Assembly: GCA_964358485.1 (NCBI GenBank)
Contig: CAYHPY010000037.1
Coordinates: 1-31,637, forward strand
Direction: 5' to 3'
Length of the DNA stretch: 31,637 nucleotides
DNA from: CAYHPY01 sp964358485
Lineage (GTDB): Bacteria > Elusimicrobiota > Elusimicrobia > UBA1565 > UBA9628
This document shows positions 12,206 to 20,336 of the stretch, in pieces. Positions within the stretch are counted from its first letter, which is position 1. Each line of letters begins with the position of its first letter. The notes below the pieces were generated by a model. The model saw only the letters and a program-made list of their open reading frames with translations, had not been told where the DNA came from and searched no databases. A program made the translations under genes and the position numbers.

Positions 12206-14403
12206 GCGGCGACGAGCGGACCGCGGTCCTGCCCCTGGAGGGACTGCACTGCGCCTCCTGCGTGGCCCGCGTGGAAGGCGCGCTGGCCGCGGTCAAGGGC
12301 GTGACCGCAGCGAGCGTGGACCTCGCCAGCCGGACGGCCACCGTTGAATTCGGCCCCGATTTGACCGACCTCGGGATCCTGAGCCGGGCCGTTGAGCGCG
12401 CCGGGTACAAGGTCTTGGCCGAGGGGGTCGGGCGCGTCCAGGCCGAGGAGTTGGGACTGCAGGCCCGGCGGCGGGAGCAGACGGTTCTTCTCCGGCGCTG
12501 GATCGCCGCCGCCGTCCTCGGGGCGCCGCTGATGGCCGCGGACTGGCTCGAGATTTCGCCCTACACCGCCCTGCTGCTGGCCCTGCCCATCCAGATTTGG
12601 GCGGGCTGGCATTTCCACGCCGGGATGGCCCGCAGCATCCGCCGGCGGGCGGCGGACATGGACACCTTGGTGAGCCTGAGCACCTGGGCGGCGTTTCTCT
12701 TCAGCGCGGCGGCGGTTTTTTTCGGGGACCTTCTCCCGGCCGCGGCCCGCAAGCCCCAATGGGACGCGGTGGCGGGCCTGATCGGATTTGTCACCTTGGG
12801 GCGCTGGCTGGAGGCCCGGACGCGCGGGCGGGCCAGCGACGCGGTGGCCAAGATGATGAGGCGCTCCCCCAAGACCGTACGCGTGATCCGCGACGGGGCC
12901 GAAACCCTCGTTCCCGTCTCGGAGCTTTCGGCCGGGGACCTTTTCCGGGTTCTGCCGGGGGACCAGGTCGGGCTGGACGGCCTGGTCGAGGGCGGGTCCT
13001 CCACGGTGGATGAATCCCTCCTGACCGGCGAAAGCCTTCCCGTGGAGAAAGCCCCGGGCAGCCAGGTGTGGGGCGGGACGATGAACAAGACCGGTTCCCT
13101 GGAGGTCCGCGCCACCCGCGCGGCCCCGGAATCGGCCTTGGCCCGGATCGTGGAGGCCGTCCGCGCAAGCCAGGCGTCCAAGCCCGCCATCCAGCGGCAT
13201 GTGGACAAGGTGGCCGGAGCCTTCGTGCCCTTCGTGATCCTGGCGGCGGCCTCCAGTTCCGTGCTCTGGGCCTTGCACGGACCCGACCCGCGGGCGCTCA
13301 ACGCCCTGACGGTGTTCGTCTCCGTGCTGGCCGTGTCGTGCCCCTGCGCGTTGGGGCTGGCCACGCCGTTGGCCCTCATCGCGGGGATCGGACGCGCCGC
13401 CGAGCGCGGAATCTTCATCCGCAACGCCGAGGTCCTCGATCAGGTCGGCTCCCTGGACATCATTCTCTTCGACAAGACGGGAACTTTGACCGAGGGACGG
13501 CCCGAGGTCACCGATCAGATCCTTCTGGACGGGTCCTCGGAGGAAGTTTGGAGCCTGGCCCTAGCCGCGTCGGAGCGTTCCGAGCATCCCCTGGCCAAGG
13601 CCCTGGTCCGGCGGGCCCGGGAACTGGGGACTCGAGCCCTTCCGGTGGAATCCTTCGAGGCCCACCCCGGGCGGGGCGTGGCGGCGCGCATCGCGGGCCG
13701 CGAGGTTCTGGTGGGAAGCCTTCCCTGGCTCAAGGAGCGGGGAATCTCGCCGCCCACCGAGCGGGCTCAGGCCTTCCAACTGAAAACGGGCTCGATCACC
13801 GGAGTGGCGGCCGACGGAAGGTTTCTGGGCGCCCTGGTCCTGACCGATCCCCTGCGGCCAACGGCGCGGCGCGCGGTGGACGCCTTGAAGGCCCTGGGGC
13901 TGGAGGTGATGCTGGTCTCGGGGGACCGAAACGCGGCGGCTTACGACGTGGCCGAGCGGGCCGGGATCGGAACCGTTTTCGCCGAGGTTCTTCCCGAGGA
14001 AAAGGAAAAGATCGTGGCCCGCCTGAAGGCCGAAGGGAAAAAAGTGGCCATGGTGGGAGAGGGCTTCAACGACGCCCCGGCCCTGAGCCGCGCGGACGTG
14101 GGCGTGTCCCTGGCCGCGGGGACCGACGTGGCCGTCGAGGCCTCGGATTTGACCTTGATGAACCCGGACCTGACGGTCCTGGCCGAGGCCATCGAGCTCA
14201 GCCGCCGGGTGCGTCGGGTGATCCGGCAGAACTTGTTTTGGGCGTTCGCCTACAATATCGTCCTCATTCCCGTGGCCGCCGGAGCCCTCTATCCGTTTTT
14301 TAAAATCCTGCTCAAGCCGCACTACGCGGGGGCGGCCATGGCCTTGAGCTCGATCTCCGTGGCGCTCAACTCCCTTCGATTGCGGCGCGGGAAAACGGTA
14401 TAA
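12187..14403 (+). CDS. copA: Cu(I)-exporting P-type ATPase (P1B-1)
   Basis: 738 aa from a TTG at 12187, preferred because GGAG lies 5 bases upstream; a TTG at 12157 would add ten residues. One N-terminal HMA metal-binding domain carries CASC (22-25). The membrane CPC motif is at 385-387 (SCPCALGLATP), the phosphorylated Asp429 is in DKTGTLTEG, and the SEHPLAKA loop has His467. The TM7 Tyr-Asn (FAYNIVLIP) and TM8 Met-Ser-Ser pattern (AMALSSISVALNSLRL) fit Cu(I)/Ag(I) exporters. The usual GDGxNDxPAL hinge reads GEGFNDAPAL, so the first Asp is Glu625. It pumps copper from cytoplasm to periplasm. The metallopeptidase gene overlaps its start by 19 bases; no copper regulator or chaperone is nearby. 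Confidence 0.92.
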   Translation: MAKKPLSGDERTAVLPLEGLHCASCVARVEGALAAVKGVTAASVDLASRTATVEFGPDLTDLGILSRAVERAGYKVLAEGVGRVQAEELGLQARRREQTVLLRRWIAAAVLGAPLMAADWLEISPYTALLLALPIQIWAGWHFHAGMARSIRRRAADMDTLVSLSTWAAFLFSAAAVFFGDLLPAAARKPQWDAVAGLIGFVTLGRWLEARTRGRASDAVAKMMRRSPKTVRVIRDGAETLVPVSELSAGDLFRVLPGDQVGLDGLVEGGSSTVDESLLTGESLPVEKAPGSQVWGGTMNKTGSLEVRATRAAPESALARIVEAVRASQASKPAIQRHVDKVAGAFVPFVILAAASSSVLWALHGPDPRALNALTVFVSVLAVSCPCALGLATPLALIAGIGRAAERGIFIRNAEVLDQVGSLDIILFDKTGTLTEGRPEVTDQILLDGSSEEVWSLALAASERSEHPLAKALVRRARELGTRALPVESFEAHPGRGVAARIAGREVLVGSLPWLKERGISPPTERAQAFQLKTGSITGVAADGRFLGALVLTDPLRPTARRAVDALKALGLEVMLVSGDRNAAAYDVAERAGIGTVFAEVLPEEKEKIVARLKAEGKKVAMVGEGFNDAPALSRADVGVSLAAGTDVAVEASDLTLMNPDLTVLAEAIELSRRVRRVIRQNLFWAFAYNIVLIPVAAGALYPFFKILLKPHYAGAAMALSSISVALNSLRLRRGKTV

Positions 14404-14404
14404 T
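14399..14404 (+). promoter_or_regulatory. Consensus -10 for queF
   Basis: A perfect TATAAT overlaps the copA stop codon and ends 7 bases before the queF ATG (14412), with CGCCCCT between and no Shine-Dalgarno. It is the cleanest example of the leaderless-like layout in this window. Confidence 0.6.
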
Positions 14405-14411
14405 CGCCCCT

Positions 14412-14816
14412 ATGGCGAAACGCGATAAAACCGTTTACGGCTATGTCCCCGAGCTGGCGCTTTGCGGAGCCGACGCCCCTTTGCCGCCCATCGAGACCTG
14501 GCCGAATCAGTACCGGGGCTACGAGATCAAGATCGAGATCCCCGAATACACCTCGGTCTGCCCGAAGACCAAGCTCCCGGATTTCGGCACGGTGACGGTC
14601 CGCTACATACCCAATAAGCTCTGCCTGGAACTCAAATCCTTCAAGTACTACATGCTCGGCTACCGCAACATGGGGATCTTCTACGAAAACGCGGTCAACC
14701 GGATCCTCGACGACGTCGTGGCCGCGGTCAAGCCCGTCTGGTGCGTGGTCGAAGGCGCTTTCACCCAACGGGGAGGTATGCGCTCGACCATCACCGCCCG
14801 CCATCCCCGAAAATAG
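14412..14816 (+). CDS. queF: NADPH-dependent 7-cyano-7-deazaguanine reductase, unimodular type
   Basis: 134 aa, the length of the short (YkvM-type) QueF. It reduces preQ0 to preQ1 in queuosine biosynthesis for tRNA wobble position 34. The catalytic Cys50 is in YTSVCPKTKLPDFGT, with Asp57 as the proton donor. The NADPH-binding QueF signature is ELKSFKYY (73-80), followed by the expected YRNMGIFYENAVNRILDD. No other queuosine gene lies nearby. It begins nine bases after copA but appears to have its own promoter. Confidence 0.95.
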   Translation: MAKRDKTVYGYVPELALCGADAPLPPIETWPNQYRGYEIKIEIPEYTSVCPKTKLPDFGTVTVRYIPNKLCLELKSFKYYMLGYRNMGIFYENAVNRILDDVVAAVKPVWCVVEGAFTQRGGMRSTITARHPRK

Positions 14817-14837
14817 CGATTCTCGAAAATGGCGGCG

Positions 14838-14866
14838 TTGTCAAAGCCGCGCGCTTTTGCTAGCCT
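14838..14866 (+). promoter_or_regulatory. Promoter of the korAB operon
   Basis: TTGTCA (14838-14843) is followed after 17 bases by TAGCCT (14861-14866), preceded by TGC as an extended -10. The start codon is 24 bases further on and has a GGAGGAG site at 14876-14882, so this gene has a conventional leader. Confidence 0.55.
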
Positions 14867-14889
14867 GTGGCCCCGGAGGAGAAAATTTT

Positions 14890-16629
14890 ATGCCTAAGAC
14901 GACGATGAGCCTGTGGGTCGGCGGCGCGGCCGGCGAGGGAATCGCCTCCGTCGGCGAGACTTTCGTCCGCCTGTGCGCGCGCTCGGGCCTGCACGCCTAC
15001 GCCTACAACTGCTACCAATCCCTCATCCGCGGCGGGCACGTCCTGTTCCAGCTCCAGGTCGGGGCGGAAAAGGTCTATACGCAGACCGACGATTGCGACA
15101 TCCTCATCGCCCTCAATCAGGATACCATCCAGCGGGAGGCCAAGGACGCGGTCCGCGGGGTGCTCTTCAACTCCGACCGGCTCAAGCTCGACGAGTCGGC
15201 CCTTCGCCCCGGCTGCAAAGCCTTGGGCCTGCCGTGCATGAAGCTGGCCCCCAATCCCTTGATGCAGAATACCGTGGCCCTGGGGGCCGCGGTGAAATTT
15301 TCCGGCCTGGAATTTTCGGTCCTCGAAGAGCTCCTAAAGGAAACCTTTAAAAAGAAGACGGCCGAGGTTGTCGCTTCCAACGTCTCCGCGGCCCGGGCGG
15401 GATACGAATACGCGGAAAAGAACTTCCCCGACATGGACATTCGACTGCCGGCCTCCGACCGCCGGCATATGGTAATGACCGGCAACCAGGCTTTCGCCCT
15501 GGGCGCCGCGGCCGCGGGCTGCAAATTCTTCGCGGGGTATCCGATGACCCCGGCCTCCTCCGTCATGCACTGGCTGACCCCCCGGGCCTCCAAACTGGGG
15601 ATGGTCTTCAAGCAGGCCGAGGACGAGCTGGCGGCGATGAACATGATCGTGGGCGCCGCCGTCGCGGGCGCGCGTTCCATGACCGCCACCGCCGGCGGAG
15701 GCTTCGCCCTGATGACCGAGGCTCTGGGCCTGGCCGCCATGGTGGAAGCGCCCTGCGTGGTCGTCGAGGTCCAGCGCGGCGGGCCCTCCACGGGCCTTCC
15801 CACCAAGACCGAGCAGGGGGACCTGTTCCAGGTCCTGGGCGCGGGCCAAGGGGATTATCCGAAAATCGTCCTGTCTCCCAACTCGATCGAGGACGCGTTT
15901 TACTCGACGATCGAAGCCTTCAACCTCGCGGACCGCTACCAGGTTCCCGTGGTCATCATGTCGGACCTCCTGCTCTCCGAACACACCGAGACCGTGGAGG
16001 ATTTGGACCTGAGCCCGAACATCGACCGCGGGGTCTGGGCCGTTCCCGGTCAGAACAACGGCGGGGTCGGCTACCATGCCCGGTACATCGACACGCCCAA
16101 CGGGGTCTCTCCGCGGGCGGTCCCGGGGCAGGAAGGCCTCATGCACGTCGCGGCCTCCGACGAGCACGACGAGCACAGCAACCTCATCTCGGACGTGCAC
16201 ACCGACCCCCTCAAGCGCATTAAAATGATGAACAAGCGCATGCGCAAGATGGAATTCGCGGTGAAGGATTTGAAGCCCACCCTCATCGAGGGACCGGCGG
16301 GCGCCGACCTCACCCTGTTGGGCTGGGGCTCGACCATCCACATCCTGCGCCACGCCATGCGGCATTTCAACAAGGGCGGCGCCAAGCGGATCAACATCCT
16401 GCCGGTGCGCAACCTTCATCCTTTCCAAAGCAAGGAGGTCCTGGAGTCCTTGCGCGGGGCCAAGAAAATCCTGGCCCTGGAGGCCAATTTCACCGGCCAG
16501 CTCTGCCGCCTCATCCGGATGGAGACCGGCTTTGAAATCCCGGCCAAGAACCAGATGCTCAAGTACGACGGGGAGCCCTTCTACCCCGGCTCGGTGATCC
16601 AGCGGATCGAGGAGGCCCTCCATGGCTGA
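14890..16629 (+). CDS. korA: 2-oxoacid:ferredoxin oxidoreductase, fused gamma-alpha subunit
   Basis: 579 aa. The ATG at 14890 was chosen for its GGAGGAG site. Residues 1-190 are the gamma domain (WVGGAAGEGIASVGE at the start). Residues about 195-400 are the pyrimidine-binding alpha domain (GNQAFALGAAAAGCKFFAGYPMTPAS, TATAGGGFALM, QRGGPSTGLPTKTEQGDL), followed by the C-terminal domain III. The fused gamma-alpha layout is that of two-subunit KorAB enzymes, which oxidise a 2-oxoacid plus CoA to acyl-CoA and CO2 with reduced ferredoxin. 2-Oxoglutarate is the commonest substrate, but pyruvate or branched-chain acids are possible. korB overlaps its end by 8 bases. Confidence 0.92.
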   Translation: MPKTTMSLWVGGAAGEGIASVGETFVRLCARSGLHAYAYNCYQSLIRGGHVLFQLQVGAEKVYTQTDDCDILIALNQDTIQREAKDAVRGVLFNSDRLKLDESALRPGCKALGLPCMKLAPNPLMQNTVALGAAVKFSGLEFSVLEELLKETFKKKTAEVVASNVSAARAGYEYAEKNFPDMDIRLPASDRRHMVMTGNQAFALGAAAAGCKFFAGYPMTPASSVMHWLTPRASKLGMVFKQAEDELAAMNMIVGAAVAGARSMTATAGGGFALMTEALGLAAMVEAPCVVVEVQRGGPSTGLPTKTEQGDLFQVLGAGQGDYPKIVLSPNSIEDAFYSTIEAFNLADRYQVPVVIMSDLLLSEHTETVEDLDLSPNIDRGVWAVPGQNNGGVGYHARYIDTPNGVSPRAVPGQEGLMHVAASDEHDEHSNLISDVHTDPLKRIKMMNKRMRKMEFAVKDLKPTLIEGPAGADLTLLGWGSTIHILRHAMRHFNKGGAKRINILPVRNLHPFQSKEVLESLRGAKKILALEANFTGQLCRLIRMETGFEIPAKNQMLKYDGEPFYPGSVIQRIEEALHG

Positions 16630-17557
16630 CGCGGTGAAGACGACCACGATGTTCCCGATTCCCACCAAGACTCCGCTTTCGGAGCGCAAGATCGGCAAGG
16701 CCGAGGACTACAAGTCCGAGATCAAGCCCGATTGGTGCCCCTCCTGCGGCGACTTCGGCGTCTTGAACGCCCTCCAGAAAGCCTGCGCCAACCTGGGCAT
16801 CCCCAATAAGGACATCCTGTGCGTTTCGGGAATCGGCTGTTCCTCCAACTTGCCCGGGTTCTTTCGCACCTACGGCATCCACAGCCTGCATGGGCGCTCC
16901 AACCCCGTGGCCACCGGCGCCAAGCTGGCCAACCCGGACCTGACCGTGGTGGTGGCCGGCGGCGACGGAGACGGCTTCGGCATCGGCCTGGGGCATTTCA
17001 TCCACAACATGCGCCGCAACATCGACATCACCTACCTGGCCATGGACAACCAGATCTACGGCCTGACCACCGGCCAGACCTCGCCCACGACCATGATCGG
17101 GACCAAGACCAAGTCCACGCCCGAGGGAAACATCGAGCATCCCTTAAACCCGATGACCCTGGCGCTGGTCTCCGGGGCCACCTTCGTGGCGCGGACCTTC
17201 TCCGGCGAGATCGCCCACATGACGGAGGTTTTCGCCAAGGCCATCCAGCACAAGGGCTTCTCCTTCGTGGATTGCTTCAGCCCGTGCGTGACCTACAACA
17301 AGATCAACACCTACCCGTGGTTCAAGTCCAAGGTTTACAAGCTCGAGGACAAGGGCCACGACCCCAAGAACTTTGGCGCCGCGATGACGGCCGCGCTGGA
17401 GGAGGAAAAGCTCCCCATCGGGGTTTTCTATGTGAAGGAAGGGGTGCCCTCTTATGAAGAGGCCGACCCGTCCATCGCCAAGCACGGCTCCCCGGTCAAG
17501 CAGAAGCTCGGTCTGACCCCCCAGGAAGCCGAGGCGCTCAAAGCAAGCTTCCGCTAA
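16622..17557 (+). CDS. korB: 2-oxoacid:ferredoxin oxidoreductase, TPP-binding beta subunit
   Basis: 311 aa. This is the catalytic partner of the upstream gene. It carries the TPP/Mg motif GGDGDGFGIGLGHFIHN followed by the MDNQIYGLTTGQTSPTT stretch typical of beta subunits. Cysteines in WCPSCGDFG, IGCSSN and the later CFSPC fit the 4Fe-4S cluster ligands. No separate ferredoxin-like delta subunit is present, as expected for KorAB. The 8-base overlap implies coupled translation and a 1:1 complex in the cytoplasm. Confidence 0.93.
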   Translation: MADAVKTTTMFPIPTKTPLSERKIGKAEDYKSEIKPDWCPSCGDFGVLNALQKACANLGIPNKDILCVSGIGCSSNLPGFFRTYGIHSLHGRSNPVATGAKLANPDLTVVVAGGDGDGFGIGLGHFIHNMRRNIDITYLAMDNQIYGLTTGQTSPTTMIGTKTKSTPEGNIEHPLNPMTLALVSGATFVARTFSGEIAHMTEVFAKAIQHKGFSFVDCFSPCVTYNKINTYPWFKSKVYKLEDKGHDPKNFGAAMTAALEEEKLPIGVFYVKEGVPSYEEADPSIAKHGSPVKQKLGLTPQEAEALKASFR

Positions 17558-17562
17558 CCTTT

Positions 17563-17601
17563 GGTGCCGGTGGTTGACTTACTTGCTTTGCTTGACTTGC
17601 G
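17563..17601 (+). repeat. Left copy of the 39-bp island-bounding inverted repeat
   Basis: Starts GGTGCCGGTGGTTGACTT and ends TTGACTTGCG. It matches the reverse complement of 21624-21662 at 37 of 39 positions (differences at 17581 and 17595). It begins 5 bases after the korB stop codon. Confidence 0.9.
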
Positions 17602-17667
17602 CCCGCCGCTCGGAAGTCAGGACCGACAGGGACTGGCTCCGGCCAGGATACTTCCCCGGGGCGGGGC

Positions 17668-18066
17668 TTAGGGCCTCAACTCAAATCCCCTCTGCCGGAA
17701 GTGCCGGTCGAAAGAGAAGGCCGTGTCGATCCCCTGGCGCTCCATGACGGCGAAGCTGGACGAGTCGACGAAGTCAAAATCCTTGTCTTTGTAGCGCCGA
17801 AACTCCTTCCAGGCGGCCTCCTCGTACTCCGGGGTCAGGGAAAACACGCGAACCGAATCGTTGGCGCGCAGGTTTTCACCGAATCGGAGGGCGACGGACT
17901 TCCCCAGGCGTTTGGTGAGCAAAGACACGGTTTCGGCGAAGACATAATTTGTCGTGAGTAGCGGGAGGTCGTTTTCCGCCAAGAAGTTGAGGGCTTGTGG
18001 GTGGGCAGGGTCTTTCCTGTCCGCCATGGCGTAGAACGCGCTGGTATCGACGAAGATTTGCCTCAT
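17668..18066 (-). CDS. PIN-domain ribonuclease toxin, VapC-like
   Basis: 132 aa, typical VapC length. The PIN fold carries the acidic metal-binding residues D7 (FVDTSAFYA), E45 (VFAETVSLL), D101 (FVDSSSFAVM) and D120 (FSFDRHF). VapC toxins cleave RNA, often initiator tRNA or the 23S sarcin-ricin loop; the target here is unknown. The start ATG overlaps the antitoxin stop in an ATGA arrangement, the usual type II toxin-antitoxin coupling. All four acidic residues are present, so the toxin looks intact. Confidence 0.9.
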   Translation of the reverse strand: MRQIFVDTSAFYAMADRKDPAHPQALNFLAENDLPLLTTNYVFAETVSLLTKRLGKSVALRFGENLRANDSVRVFSLTPEYEEAAWKEFRRYKDKDFDFVDSSSFAVMERQGIDTAFSFDRHFRQRGFELRP

Positions 18067-18305
18067 TTGCCGTAAAGGTAATCTTTGTGGTTCTCGGCCA
18101 CCGCCGCGCCGTCCCCTGCGCCCAGGCCGACCAGCTTCCAGATTGAGTCCTTTTTCCTGGGCTGACCCTTGGGGGGCTTCATCTTCTCATCGATCAAGTC
18201 CCTGACCGCCTGGGCGATGCTGCCGCCGCGCTTGCGGGCCCACTGCGCGAGAAATTGGTAGCGGGCCTCATCGAGGTAAAGCTGGGTTCGGTGATTTTTA
18301 AGCAT
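18063..18305 (-). CDS. Ribbon-helix-helix antitoxin of the PIN toxin
   Basis: 80 aa from the ATG at 18305. Residues 4-40 look like an RHH DNA-binding domain: the strand RTQLYLD, then helices EARYQFLAQWARKRG and SIAQAVRDLIDEKM. The rest, with KKDSIWKLVGLG and a final DYLYGK, would wrap the toxin. Another in-frame ATG at 18332 has a purine-rich GAGAGGGGTGG upstream and would add nine residues; RHH domains normally begin close to the N terminus, so the shorter form is preferred. A TATACT (18316-18311) ends 5 bases before the ATG and would be covered by an autoregulating antitoxin. Confidence 0.8.
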   Translation of the reverse strand: MLKNHRTQLYLDEARYQFLAQWARKRGGSIAQAVRDLIDEKMKPPKGQPRKKDSIWKLVGLGAGDGAAVAENHKDYLYGK

Positions 18306-18310
18306 AATAC

Positions 18311-18316
18311 AGTATA
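18311..18316 (-). promoter_or_regulatory. -10-like element of the VapBC-type operon
   Basis: TATACT on the minus strand, within CTGTATACTGTATTATG; the repeated TGTAT units around GTATAC could be the antitoxin operator. It lies 5 bases before the preferred start, implying a leaderless transcript, but is internal to the longer alternative reading frame. Confidence 0.35.
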
Positions 18317-18339
18317 CAGCGGAATTGGTCATTTTTCCA

Positions 18340-18376
18340 CCCCTCTCCCCATTAATACGAGTGAGAGGGGCTTTTT
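18340..18376 (+). terminator. Possible rho-independent terminator
   Basis: CCCCTCTC (18340-18347) pairs with GAGAGGGG (18363-18370) around a 15-base loop and is followed by CTTTTTG. It is oriented for plus-strand transcripts, yet no plus-strand gene precedes it since korB, 780 bases upstream. Confidence 0.5.
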
Positions 18377-18926
18377 GTTCCATTTTGCCGTTGGAAGGGG
18401 GGCGTGCGCCCCGGGACGGCCGGGGCGGCCTGGCGAAGCCGGGCGCATTTGGAAAAATGGGGATTGGGGAAAGGGCGGCGGGTTATTTGGAGCTTGACGG
18501 GAAGGGGAAACGGGGGTTACACTGGCGGGATGGGGAGCGGACTTCGGAAAAGCGGGCTAGAATCTCCTAATGTTTAGCCCCGCCCTCCAGAATGGGGTCC
18601 TTTTCCAAACTCCGTGCTCAATACCAACCCGTAGAATGCGAGCAGAATCTTTTGATTCCAGCTCGGATTGGCCCGGCTTCCGAGAAGACGTCGTTGCGGC
18701 CGCGGGGGCCCGGCGCCCAACACATCCGGCCAGGAGTCCAAAGGGGAATGACCGCGAAACAAGGCCAGAGTTAACGCTGGCGGATCGATCTTCCCTTTGG
18801 TAGGGTGGTACCGGATGAGATACATTGACGACGTGAGAGCGATGTTAAGCCCCAAGACGAAGAAGCACTCGGAATGCGAGGATCATGAAAAGACGGGCCT
18901 TAGGTTTTGCGTTATGGAGGCAGTTC

Positions 18927-20336
18927 GTGAAAAGGCGTGATTTTGCTTCTTCGATCAGCGCAATCCGCATCCTGTTTGTGGGCCTGGCGCTGGCTGGGTG
19001 CAGGACGGGATTGACGCAGGCTGCAAAAGAAGGCGACATCGCTGCCATCCAGAAACTGCTTGATCAGGGGGCAAACATAAATGAAAACCCCACAGGAGGC
19101 GCTATCGCGGGACCACCCTTAGGCTTCGCTGCGTACCACTGCCGTATTGAGGCGGTGAAGTATTTAATAAGCAAAGGTGCCGATATAAATAATGCAACAG
19201 GTTACACAGGGTATGGATACAGCGGTGGAGGGTTGAGACCTTTGCATCTGGCTGCAAGCTCCGGTTGCACAGAGGCAATAAGCCTCCTTCTCGATGCAGG
19301 CGCTGACATCGATGTCAGAGCAAACAAGACCTTCGGGTCCGCTCTGGCAATAGCTGCATATCACGGCAATGTGAAGAGCGTGAAATTTTTACTTGAAAGA
19401 GGGGCTGATGCCGATAATGCGAGCCAAGTTCTCAAAGGATTGGCAGATGGCAGCATAAAAGGGACAGGCGGCAAAGAAGGCCTGGCATTGCTCCAGAAAT
19501 TCGAACAGCAGAAGATCCCGGCGCGGCTTCCAGAAAACGCACATCCTTCCATCGCCGTCATATCCGATGTCGACGAGATGCCTGCGACAAAAGCGAAGCC
19601 GAACAAAAACTCCTATGCCATAGTCATTGGAATTGAAGATTATCGCCAGAAACTCCCAAAGGCTGATTATGCAGCAGCTGATGCGAAGACAATGACCGGA
19701 TATCTCACGAAGGTGATGGGCTATCTGGAGGAAAACGTCATTACGCTTTTGAACGCCCATGCATCGAATGTCGACCTGGTTAAATATTTTGAAAAATGGC
19801 TGCCGAATAACATCGAGCCGAACAGCACCGTGTTCGTATATTTTTCCGGTCATGGCGCGCCCAATCCAACAACAGGCGATGCGTATCTCGTGCCCTACGA
19901 CGGCGATCCGTCGTTCATCGATGAGACCGGCTACTCGCTTAAGAGGATGTATGCGGCCCTCGGGAAGCTCCCTGCCAAAGAAATCATTGTCGTACTCGAT
20001 TCCTGCTTTTCCGGCGCAGGCGGCAGGTCGGTGATTGCCAAGGGTTCCCGGCCGCTGGTCATAAACCTCCCGCGCAATACGGCGCTGCCGAAGAACATGA
20101 CCGTACTGTCCGCATCCTCCGGCGACCAGACGAGTTCGACCTATGATGAGAAAGGCCACGGCTTGTTCACTTATTTCATGCTGAAGGGCATAAAGGACGA
20201 GGATGTTGTCATGCGAGACGGTTCGCTCAAGATCGCGGACCTCCACGGCTACGTCAAGCCTCAGGTGGAGCGTATCGCGCGGAAGCAGTACAACAACGAG
20301 CAAACGCCGCAGTTCATCGAACCAAAGAGGGACTAG
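18927..20336 (+). CDS. Ankyrin-repeat/caspase-like (peptidase C14) lipoprotein
   Basis: 469 aa from the GTG at 18927, chosen because GGAGG lies 6 bases upstream and the protein then has a normal 25-residue lipoprotein signal ending LALAGC (Cys25). An ATG at 18885 would add 14 residues and has a poorly spaced site. Residues about 30-165 hold three or four ankyrin repeats (for example LRPLHLAASSGCTEAISLLLDAGADID). Residues about 228-430 form a caspase-hemoglobinase domain with the catalytic dyad His309 (YFSGHGA) and Cys360 (VVLDSCFSGAGG). Coding is visibly AT-richer than neighbours (many ATA, GCA, AAA codons), a sign of transfer. A lipid-anchored protease with a protein-binding sensor could process envelope proteins or act in a death or defence response; substrate unknown. 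Confidence 0.87.
   Translation: MKRRDFASSISAIRILFVGLALAGCRTGLTQAAKEGDIAAIQKLLDQGANINENPTGGAIAGPPLGFAAYHCRIEAVKYLISKGADINNATGYTGYGYSGGGLRPLHLAASSGCTEAISLLLDAGADIDVRANKTFGSALAIAAYHGNVKSVKFLLERGADADNASQVLKGLADGSIKGTGGKEGLALLQKFEQQKIPARLPENAHPSIAVISDVDEMPATKAKPNKNSYAIVIGIEDYRQKLPKADYAAADAKTMTGYLTKVMGYLEENVITLLNAHASNVDLVKYFEKWLPNNIEPNSTVFVYFSGHGAPNPTTGDAYLVPYDGDPSFIDETGYSLKRMYAALGKLPAKEIIVVLDSCFSGAGGRSVIAKGSRPLVINLPRNTALPKNMTVLSASSGDQTSSTYDEKGHGLFTYFMLKGIKDEDVVMRDGSLKIADLHGYVKPQVERIARKQYNNEQTPQFIEPKRD

Larger units (their letters stand above)
18306..18926. other. 620-base gene-poor spacer between VapBC and caspase genes
   Basis: No convincing gene is seen. The spacer holds a terminator-like hairpin (18340-18376) and a very GC-rich stretch at 18405-18447 in which TGCGCCC and GGGCGCA can pair around smaller hairpins. 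A TTGACG (18494) is followed after 18 bases by TACACT. A TAGAAT at 18558 ends 6 bases before an ATG at 18570. The frame from that ATG (to 18803, 77 codons) has no recognisable domain and unusual composition, so it may be a decayed gene. From about 18780 the base composition becomes more AT-rich, matching the following gene. Confidence 0.5.

Noticed and set aside
18574..18855. Overlapping frames on both strands in the spacer before the caspase-like gene (18570-18803 plus; 18574-18855 minus)
   Set aside because: No domain, no ribosome site and composition unlike either neighbour. The TAGAAT before 18570 is kept as a note only.
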